A stretch of DNA of 64,000 nucleotides from Symsagittifera roscoffensis. Lineage: Eukaryota; Xenacoelomorpha; Acoela; Convolutidae. The notes below the pieces were generated by a model that was not told where the DNA came from, did not search any database, and saw only the letters and a program-made list of their open reading frames with translations. Shown here piece by piece: positions 56,175 through 64,000 of the stretch. Within the stretch, counting starts at the first letter, position 1, and every line of letters starts with the position of its first letter. The DNA lies in NCBI RefSeq assembly GCF_963678635.1, contig NC_087071.1:41988153-42052152 (forward strand), written 5' to 3'. The position numbers were made by a program, and so were the translations under genes.

Positions 56175-56252
56175 AAAGCCGACCACAGAGGGATTCGAAC
56201 CCCCAAACTTCTGATTCGAAGTCTGACGCCTTATCCGTTAGCCCAATGGGGG
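56175..56252 (-). pseudogene. tRNA-Arg(TCG) pseudogene, 5' acceptor replaced by a poly-C run
   Basis: On the minus strand the sequence has tRNA-Arg(TCG) organisation: D-arm TAACGGATAAGGC, anticodon loop CTTCGAA (anticodon at 56,217-56,219), T-arm GGGGGTTCGAATCCC with a perfect B box, 3' acceptor TGTGGTC plus discriminator G (56,180), then TTTTT, a Pol III terminator. Damage: the 5' acceptor strand is all C (a 14-G run on plus at 56,248-56,261) and cannot pair with TGTGGTC. The D stem and anticodon stem have one mismatch each. There is no intron. Confidence 0.75.
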
Positions 56253-56261
56253 GGGGGGGGG

Positions 56262-56350
56262 TGTGCTGGGGAATTGGTTGTTTCAAAAAAAATTTTAAAA
56301 ACGCATATCTGTGAGCAAATTTTAGGCAAATCTCCCCAACATCGTGAACT
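56262..56350 (+). repeat. Dispersed repeat R3, copy next to the tRNA
   Basis: TGCTGGGGAATTGGTTGTTTC through GCATATCTGTGAGCAAAT and CTCCCCAACATCGTGAACTC matches 57,973-58,070 closely and 23,005-23,100 more distantly. It begins right after a G run here and at 23 kb. Confidence 0.8.
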
Positions 56351-57900
56351 CAATATTTCTGGTTGTTTCAAATACAGTAATAAACAAAAACAAAATCGTA
56401 ATCATAAAAAATATGTATATTCAAATTGAGTACGGAAACAAAAAAAAAAGGAAAACTGCCTCTCAAGGAACTTGCCTTTACAGCATAGCACCACTGGGCT
56501 CTCATAGGAATCAGGACAAGAACAAAATCATGTAATTAAAAGAATGAAAAACAAAAATTGCAATTTTAAATGTTTTCATCCTTTTACGATTCTCTTAAGC
56601 TACAATGTTTCTGAACGCATAATTTTGTTTGCTTATTCAGGTGTAATTGTAAGGCTTTTTATCATGGAATTGCTGCTCAGATAAAAATACAGAAAAAAAG
56701 TACTTCTTTTTTTCTTTTTTCTAAAATTTTGAAATTATTATTTTTTGCTATATCTCAAAAACTAGATTGTTTCAGTGATTCAGGATTTGAGAATAGAACA
56801 GCAGACTATTTTCTGCAAAGTAGCATTCAAAAAAACATGGAAAATTCTAAAGTTGTATTACTACTCAAAATATTTACCAAGATATACATGCATATATATG
56901 AAAGAAAAGGATTATCATTTGTGATCCATATTAAACCGAACGTATTGGCCATTTAGGGAAGAAAATTTGTACCCACTAAATCAAAACTTTCAAGAAAATA
57001 CGTGTCTTTTTTTTCGATGAGCAAAGCAAAATCGCCTAGCTCATTTTTTAACAATTTTCAGGCAAAAATTGATTTTGCTCAAATTATTTGGCAACTTCTA
57101 ACCTTATTTAAAATTGAATTTTCCTGTAAATTAACTTTGTATAACGGATTACTGAAACTGACGCACGTTCAACTTATCATTGAATAGCTCTTGGCTTTAT
57201 ACTTGACAAAAATTGTTCAAAATAATTAGTAGAAATGATATTATTTAAAGATTATAAAGAGAATTTCAAGAGATCATAAATAAATAATTCATGCACTGTC
57301 AGTTTTTTGTTTGAGGAAATAAAGTTTCTAGTGCTTTCAAAATTTCGATTGAAATAATTTTATCGTATTTTTTCCTTCTGCATCAAAAAAATCAGATTCA
57401 AATTTGTGTAGCAAATACAACCATACACAAGCAAACCATATTAAATCGGCGGAACAATACGCCCCAAATTGTTAACAACCCAACAGTATCTACCTAGTCC
57501 TGACTTAACCTTTAATATATGTATTACTAACCTTCAATATTTGTAATAAAGATTTCTTTAATATAACATTTAAGAATTTTGCGCGGTTAACATGGTGTCA
57601 TTAGAAGATTTCCACATAAAGTTTCCGAAAATTTGTCAAAAAAAAATTTCAGTTCGGATTGTTTTTCAAAAAAAAACTTAAACAAAGTGAGCAGAAAGAA
57701 TATTTGCCACTAAATTTAAATTTTTGAAAAACGTCTGTTCAACTTATTTTGTTACATTGAAAAAACTCGAAATTTGAAAATCAAAGACAAAATCAATCAG
57801 GGACAAATTTTTTTGAAACGTTTCAAAGGAGAACCAGGGAGCCGCAAAATTGAGACTCGATCAGAAAGTAGCTTTTGATTCTTAAAGACCGAAGAACTAG
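56351..57900. other. About 1.5 kb without recognised genes
   Basis: Several 60-75-codon frames occur (for example 56,729-56,956 and 57,002-57,187) but have AT-driven Lys/Phe/Ile/Asn composition and no motif. Confidence 0.4.
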
Positions 57901-57972
57901 GAAAATAAATGCCTGTAGATTTTTATTGCATGATTCAAGAGTTTATCAAATCAAATCCTTTCAAAAGCATCG

Positions 57973-58125
57973 TATTGCTGGGGAGCTGGTTGTTTCAAAA
58001 AAATTTTTCAAAAACGCATATCTGTGAGCAAATTTTAGGCAAATCTCCCCAACATCGTGAACTCATTATTTCTGACATCCACCAATGCATTTTCTATAAA
58101 GAACAATATTACACGTGCGGGAAAA
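57973..58125 (+). repeat. Dispersed repeat R3, third copy
   Basis: Starts TGCTGGGGAGCTGGTTGTTTC and contains GAGCAAATTTTAGGCAAATC, CCCCAACATCGTGAACTCAT and CAATGCATTTTCTATAAAGA. The last part is shared only with the 23-kb copy, which shows that the family unit is at least 150 bp. Confidence 0.85.
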
Positions 58126-58257
58126 TAAAAAAAATCAAAAGAATCGAATACATTATAAATTTGAAGTTGCTTTCCGACAAAATTTAAAACTCTACACAAA
58201 TAACAAAAATGAAAATTTGAGGCCACCATGGGATTCATTTATGAGAAAAATAGGTCA

Positions 58258-58361
58258 AAGGTTTGCCAAGCGGTGGCGCTCAAAAGCACTATGCCGCTCT
58301 GTTTTTACCTTGTAAATCAGCGCAGCATAGAGCTTCTGAGCACCAACGCTTGGCTAACTTT
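58258..58361. repeat. 104-bp perfect-core hairpin
   Basis: Inverted arms of about 42 nt (left CAAAGGTTTGCCAAGCGGTG and GCGCTCAAAAGCACTATGCC, right AGCGCAGCATAGAGCTTCTG and AGCACCAACGCTTGGC) around a loop of about 20 nt. Few mismatches, and clearly more GC than its surroundings. It could be a small MITE or a precursor-miRNA-like foldback. Confidence 0.75.
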
Positions 58362-58610
58362 CAACTCAGTTTTCTCTTATATGACTCCTATGATAATCTT
58401 AAAGATCAATTTCAACCTTTCAAAAAAGAGTTTGAATTTTCGACATAACAAATATGAATAAATCAAAAGAGTCAAGGCAAAATTAGACATTTTTGTCCGA
58501 ACGGTCAAAGAACAGTAAAAAGTTTTTCCACCTTGTAGAGAAAAGGGATAATTGGAATTGTTTAATTGATCCATTAAATATCTGACCCTCGACATGACCA
58601 CGTAGAGCAG

Positions 58611-58808
58611 GGTATGAATGAACAGGGAGTCCTAACTGGTCTGTACTTGCAGGGGGACAGCAAGGCAGAGTTCATCTATGTGCCCCCTCTGCACGAGAAA
58701 CCGAATGTGTACTATCTGGACACGAACTATGGAGAGTATGCTCTGCAGTACAGTTGCAAGAACATAGCTCACGGAGTGTTCGAATCTACAGCTGTATACT
58801 GTAATTAA
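58611..58808 (+). CDS. Lipocalin-family C-terminal exon
   Basis: After an acceptor GTAGAGCAG (stop just upstream in frame), the exon reads GVLTGLYLQGDSKAEFIYVP, PLHEKPNVYYLDTNYGEYAL and QYSCKNIAHGVFESTAVYCN. The pattern Y-x-L-D-T-(D/N)-Y-x-x-Y-A-x-x-Y-S-C is the hallmark of the F-G strands of apolipoprotein-D-like lipocalins, including the Cys that forms the conserved disulphide. Lipocalins are secreted beta-barrel carriers of small hydrophobic ligands. It either terminates at TAA (58,806) or splices at GCT-GTATAC (58,793). The exon is notably less AT-rich than its flanks. No other lipocalin exon was seen nearby. Confidence 0.65.
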   Translation, partial: GMNEQGVLTGLYLQGDSKAEFIYVPPLHEKPNVYYLDTNYGEYALQYSCKNIAHGVFESTAVYCN

Positions 58809-59039
58809 GTTGAATTTTGCAAGCACTCTGCTCAGTATTAGTTTTTTGTTTCATGGATATATTGGACTCATTTTTGAAATTATTTGAAGTGTGATATCCG
58901 CCCCCTCAAGTCTGAACCGCCATATTGGATCTGGTTAACCATCGTTTTTCTCCCGCTACCCCATCTATTTAAGTGGAGGGGGATTCGTTACAAGGTTCAA
59001 CATTAACGTACGCTTCGCGTATGAAATAGTTCTTCTAAG

Positions 59040-59283
59040 GTTCTAATTCTTTGCTTATCATACAATTTTCATATATGAAAAAAAACGCTTATCATATTCT
59101 TTCGTACAATTTCATAGAGCAAAAGTAAGTTTATGAAAATAGCAAAAAAAAAACATTTTTTTTTTCATACTATGACATTAAAATGTAAGCTTTTTCATCA
59201 ATCTTTTTATCCTCAAAATTGTTCGAAAATAGCAAAATAAGCATTTTTTCCATAATATGAAATTGTATGACAAGCATTTAACG
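59040..59283. repeat. Palindromic TCATACAATT repeats
   Basis: Alternating CTTATCATACAATTTTCATA and complementary AATTGTATGACAAG words of the CCCGGGTTGAC family, without its termini. They directly abut the start of duplication copy 2. Confidence 0.7.
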
Positions 59284-60133
59284 AGGCCTCTACTTGAAGC
59301 AGATAGGTTGGCTTCAGCCATTTTGTTTTTTCGCCAGAAAAACTGGCAGTCCAGGCCTGGTTCCAAGCAAACTTCTTTGAAAACAAACCCTGGACTCCCA
59401 GTGCAATCCCTGTAACATTTGACATGGTTTTTCCCCCGGCCAGGCCTGGTTCAAGCAGGGGCTCCAGGAACGAACTTCCATAGATAGGATCCGAAGGGCT
59501 CTAATTGGGCGAGCAAAAACTATGCAAACAACTCAGGGTTAAATATTTTTTGTTTAATCCATTTTTTTTCCGATAAGTTCCTAATGATTTTGCTGCGCCA
59601 AACATCTTCTTTTGAAAGCACGCTTCAAAAGCGCAAATCATTGTTCTAAATCAATGCTCAAAAATTTTCGCTACGTCCCTGAAATCGTCCTAAGGGAAGA
59701 GAATAATTAAGAGAAAAAAAGTGATTGAAAATTTTGGCACAATTCTTAAAAATGGCTGCCAGAATTTTTTCAAAGATGGTAATGTTCATTTAAAAAACGT
59801 GCGGACTTCATTCAGCCAACCGGTATGATATGCATTCAGGCATCATTCTTGGGGTAATCAGCAAATTATGATTGCGTTTAAGAGAAAAAAGCCAATTTTG
59901 ATTTAATTTAACCTAGGAACAAAACTATTGAGAACGGTCAGCTGCTGACATCATAACGCAGCATATTTTAAACCATATTCAACCCATCCTATTAACCCAT
60001 ATATTATGGGTTGGTTTTTAATATCAACAGTTGTGCCAGTTGCTTTGCTTAATGATCCAATTTCCAACGTGACTACAGAAAGTGAATTTAAATTTTTTCT
60101 ATATTCTCCATTTATTTTTGCTGTACTCAAAAA

Positions 60134-60362
60134 ATGGGGTGTCACAAGATTTTCGTAGCTTATATTTGTTTTACAATCACAAACTTCTTGGCCATTTTTG
60201 TGGCGACGAAAGACCCTGGGCCGCGTTTGGATTTGGGCCCAGCGAACAAATCGTTAGTTGTATTTGTCAGGTCTAGAACAGATAACCTGCCAGAAGTCTG
60301 TTCTGGCGTCATAGTTGCACCCCACTATGTCTTGACATCAGATAAATGCGTGGAAGGCTTAG
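60134..60362 (+). CDS. Trypsin-like secreted protein, first exon (copy 2); catalytic His absent
   Basis: Same 76-codon exon as at 18,743, ending TTAG then GTAAGT (a better donor than copy 1's GTAGGT). Relative to copy 1, the signal-peptide part has three amino-acid changes (Ser/Cys, Ala/Ile, Leu/Val). The mature part (from KDPGPRLDLGP to CVEGLG) differs at four codons, all synonymous (ACA/ACG, AGG/AGA, GTA/GTC, GTC/GTG). The catalytic-His position again reads TSDKC. The pattern suggests selection on the mature peptide. It may act as a non-catalytic serine-protease homologue or a short secreted peptide. Confidence 0.7.
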
Positions 60363-60571
60363 GTAAGTTTTTCTTTGAATACTCACATCATAGCAATAAT
60401 TTTAAATCTATCATTATTTACAAACTTATCCGAAAACAAAGAGTCCTGTTTTGAAAAAAAATACCAAAAAAAAAACATTTAGCTGCCTATCGAGTGCTTT
60501 CACCATTCCTGTGATTCCAAACATCGGTGCGTCATTAGTTAGACAAATATGATAAGGTAACTCTTTTTCAG

Positions 60572-60624
60572 GATGCCATGACACATACTTTCTACGTTCT
60601 CGTTTTTCATGTGCTGTGATTTAA
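60572..60624 (+). CDS. Possible second exon of trypsin-like peptide (copy 2)
   Basis: A 209-bp intron ends at CTTTTTCAG (60,571). In phase, the exon reads GCHDTYFLRSRFSCAVI and stops at TAA (60,622), giving a predicted 93-residue secreted product with one extra Cys compared with copy 1. The acceptor and the CHDTYFLRSRF core are shared with copy 1; the C-terminus differs. Confidence 0.4.
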
Positions 60625-63600
60625 ATAATCGGCAGTATAAGGTAACAAAGAAAGCCGGTTACTGAGCAAGTAGCAGAGAATGTTCCGACCTTAGTCTTTA
60701 GAAAACTACGGAATGTTTTTCTTCCAAAATTAGTTTTTTCCTGCTTGCCGTGATGAAAGGATCTTCCGTAAAATTTTAATTAAGGCATATTGGACAGTCA
60801 TAGTAGCAGAGCCGAATTGAACAAAATTTTTGTAGAAAAAAGATTGACAAAAAAATTAAAAAATTTTGAATTTTTATAAAAAGTTTTAACAGAAGTTTTT
60901 ATTTTTTTGAAGTTTTTGGTTTCCAAAATGAAGCTAAAAATTTCCAAACACTAGTTTTACTTGCTTGAAATTGAGCTTCAGGGTCCTAAATTAAAATTAA
61001 CGACTCAGCTTATAAGCCTGCTCGCTTGCTTTATTCGCTCGCGTTAAGACAAAAAATCAAAAGTTTCAAACCGGTTTTTCTCGACACACTGGGAAAATTT
61101 TTTGGAAGTTTTTCAAATCGCGACTGTAACGATATATCACTCAACCCAGTCCGATTATTATTTGTGGTAGCTGATTTTGCGTGAAAATAAACATAAAAAA
61201 TGAAACACGACTACAAAAAAATTTTGATAAAGAAAAAATTTTAAATTGTGTTCGGCCGAAAAAAATTTTATCGACCTAAATTTTTTTCAACGAAGAAGTT
61301 CGAGCACGGAAAAGGTAATCAACCAAGTTCGAACATGAAAAATTTTTCGATCCGGCTGATACATAGGGTTTCGACCAATTTCAATCAAACAATTTAACTC
61401 ATCTTTTTTAACTCAGCTTTTCTTGTAGTAATTATGGCAACGTTTGAACTGATCAAACGCAAAAACTTTAGTAGAATGGAAATTTGTCGCAGCAATTGTT
61501 TCTTTTTATTGAATTGTGCAATAAATTGTGAGATTTGTGTTTTTGCTGCCACAAAATGGTTTGAGAAACAAATATTATGGTTTTTATAAAAGTTATTGTG
61601 ACTGTTAAAAAAAAACGCGGCACTCTTAAATGGACTTTTCAAATTGAGCCGTTGATTTTAGCACTAGAACAAAAAATGAAAATAATATATTAAGAAATTT
61701 TGCATAACTTTGGTGTTTCGAAATTGAATTCGACTATGTGTTTCCAATAACTCGACTTCATGATCCGACTTTGGTATTCGTCTACAGGGCCTTAGACTAG
61801 AAGGTCGACCCACCTCAAATAAATCGCAAAACTCGACCAGTGAATGATACGTATTGTTTTTTAGGATGAAAAATTGATTTTGTATCTGAGAATATAATAC
61901 TGGATCAAGCTATTTGGCTCCACTGTCCCAATTTGATTTCTGAAAGACTGTCAAATGACAAAGCAACCTAGGTCTAGCAAAATCGATCGTTTTGTTTCAA
62001 GAAAACTATTTTTGTACTGAAAATAAATGGATTGCAATTGATTTTGCGCAGAAATGTTGCAAAAAAATCAAATAAAGTCATTGAAATTGATGCAAAATTG
62101 GTTGTGTCATCCAAAAAGAACGCTTGAAAAACAATTTGAATCATTTCTAAATCTATTTGTATCCGAATTCAGTTTCATTTTCCACGGAGCTTATTAAAAA
62201 AAAATGCTGACTTGGATTGATAAGGTTTGGCTTCAAAAAACTACGAGCATAACTAATATCTAATATTTCTGCACCCAAAAAATCTGTTTTAATTTAGTTT
62301 TTCATTTACACGTCATTTGCTTGAGAAATTTGCGCCAAGAAAGTTGATATCGAAAAAGAAATTCGTGAAAGTTTTCATAATAAGTTTTTTATTACCTTCA
62401 AAACCTTCACAGTTTCATTTTTTGAAAGGTCCTTCAGAGGCAACGATTTGCAGTAAACAAATGTCAGCGGATGACACTAACTCTCTAAAACTCTAACTGA
62501 TCTTTTTATAATATACAAAAGTTTGAAACAAAGTTAGTTAAATTAAGTTGCCTGTGCTGAGATTTTTATGACTGCAAAAAAATCAAAGTTAAACTGATTT
62601 AAATCAATTTTTAGGGCAACAAATGTGATTTATTTTGCCGTTAAATCTGTTTTAAAATTTTACTTAAGTTTTTAAATGAGTCAATATGATTTTTTCGGTT
62701 ACATTATCAGTATATTAAACGATTTTAATTGACTTCAATCTCATTCTTTCCAATGCCGGATAATCGAGTCGTGGAAAATTCGTTCCTAGCAGAAATTGTA
62801 GGGAGATTAAGCAAAATTTATGCAAAAACTCTCCAGACATCATATATAGGAAAAAACCACAACCATCAAAAAGTGTAGTATAACATACTGTGTGTGAGAA
62901 GAAAATGCAGCTTGCCAATTAGCATAAACGCTGAACTGCCTTACAGTTTCCTGAAAATTTTTGCTCCGAAGAACTGATTCGTAAATAGTTCAAAAATACA
63001 TTTTTTCCAGATTTAACTGAAAGCATCGACTGTTATTAATCGAATTTCGAAACTTGAACACTGGAGACGAGTTTTACCCAGTCAGCCATTTTAACAAAAT
63101 TAGTCTAAATTCTTTCAAATCCTTGAGTTAGAAGGACAAAAAAAGTTTGTTGATTTTTTTTTCAAGTAGTTATATCTTGTTGTACATTATCAGAAAAAAC
63201 TTTGAAAAACAATCAAGGACTCCTTTTGGTGCAATTAGGGTCACGCAAAAGAGTATGTTGGTTTCAACCGAGTGAAATAAAACGTTTTATATCTTTTTCT
63301 ATCGCTTTCTCAGCATCTAAGCAATGAAGATATCGCAAAATTTCAGCGGAAAGCGCTTTTAGTCAGTCAATCAGAGATTGAACGAGAAGATTTCTCGAAA
63401 AAGTTTTGAAAGTTTTGGTTTTTTTTCTGCAAAATTATCCTAAAATTGTCCATTATTTAAGTTATCGTTATTCACTGAAATTTTGAGTCAATCTTTTATG
63501 CATATATTTTCAAAAGCTTTAGACATTTAGGGATAGACAGAACAAACTTCGCTATCAAAGTTCTAGAAATTGCAGCAAAATTGCATGTGTTCTGGTTTTT

Positions 63601-64000
63601 CTATGCACAAATTTAAAGCGAGTCATCAATTGTGCAAAACTCCTAGGAGTTTAAATTGTGAAAAAATTATATGAAATTTATAGTGTTAACCTTACAACCG
63701 AATTGAACATTTGAATCCTACTTGAATCGAACTATTCTGGATTCAGTCATACAAATAGAATCCAGTCTTACATTCCAAATTGAATCCATACAAGCTGTGT
63801 TTGACTTGTCTTAATTGTCTTGAAAAGAGAATGAATGTGTTGAAAATAGAACTAAATTCAAGCTACAATGCGTAATTTTTGTTTGAACTGGACCTAGATT
63901 TGGATTTTGAATTTTTTCATAATTATAGTAAACACTTCAAAAAAAATCGCAAACTGCCCGGGTTGACCGAAAATGCTTATCATACAATTCTCATAAATGG

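Larger units (their letters stand above)
59284..64000 (+). repeat. 4.7-kb direct duplication, copy 2 (runs off the window)
   Basis: Collinear with 17,893-22,622. It includes an about 105-bp insertion (63,254-63,358) and a deletion near 61,600 relative to copy 1. The final bases (CCCGGGTTGACC to CTCATAAATGG) still match copy 1, so the duplication continues beyond this window. Confidence 0.95.

Noticed and set aside
56175..56252. Functional tRNA-Arg gene
   Set aside because: The 5' acceptor strand cannot pair with the 3' strand, and two stems have mismatches, so I call it a pseudogene unless the G run is an error.

Overview
The window is AT-rich, repeat-dense eukaryotic (metazoan) DNA, not a bacterial or organellar segment. 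The evidence is intron-like splice sites (donors GTAAGT/GTAGGT, acceptors TTTTCAG), lone exons of secreted animal protein families (trypsin-like, lipocalin), and two large transposons typical of animals. The TTTTCAG acceptors suggest an invertebrate with short introns. I cannot name the species. I see no complete, clearly active host gene; what is present are single exons, gene fragments and mobile-element debris.

Region by region. (1) About 0.4-12.1 kb holds a decayed Ty3/Gypsy-type LTR retrotransposon on the minus strand, read from high to low coordinates: gag (12.0-9.4 kb), protease (8.6-8.0), RT-RNase H (7.9-6.6), then integrase (4.8-3.5). Every pol domain is broken, and a 582-bp stretch between RNase H and integrase is tandemly triplicated (4.83-6.58 kb). 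(2) 13.29-30.11 kb is a 16.8-kb block bounded by diverged inverted arms of about 0.9 kb. Inside are a 4.7-kb segment with a trypsin-like exon, a 33-bp satellite (24.0-25.3 kb), one clean orphan exon (25.66 kb), a (TTTG)n tract running into a 200-N assembly gap, two candidate exons (27.3 and 28.06 kb) and an 825-bp fold-back element. (3) 31.2-35.4 kb contains two diverged tandem units of 1.6-2.5 kb.

(4) 35,378-52,219 is an entire but dead Polinton/Maverick (16,842 bp) inserted in that tandem array. It has terminal inverted repeats of about 570 bp and a 5-bp target duplication (ACGCC). Protein-primed DNA polymerase B with N-terminal C2H2 fingers lies on the minus strand. On the plus strand are a membrane protein, three or four uncharacterised proteins, the packaging ATPase, retrovirus-like integrase, minor capsid protein, a small basic protein, major capsid protein, a small transmembrane protein and an adenain-type protease. 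It therefore has the full replication, integration, capsid-assembly and maturation set, and every recognisable large gene carries frameshifts or stops. Three of its intergenic promoter regions carry clusters of exact CArG boxes together with CRE, AP-1 or inverted CCAAT motifs, an arrangement resembling serum-response promoters.

(5) 52.2-59.3 kb is low-information DNA with a family of palindromic elements ending in CCCGGGTTGAC, a 5'-truncated tRNA-Arg(TCG) next to a 14-G run, a 100-bp hairpin and a lipocalin exon. (6) 59,284-64,000 is a second direct copy of the 4.7-kb segment. Its trypsin-like exon differs from the first copy only by synonymous changes in the mature region, although intron-like flanks have accumulated indels, so that exon may be under constraint. 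Its catalytic histidine is replaced by lysine.
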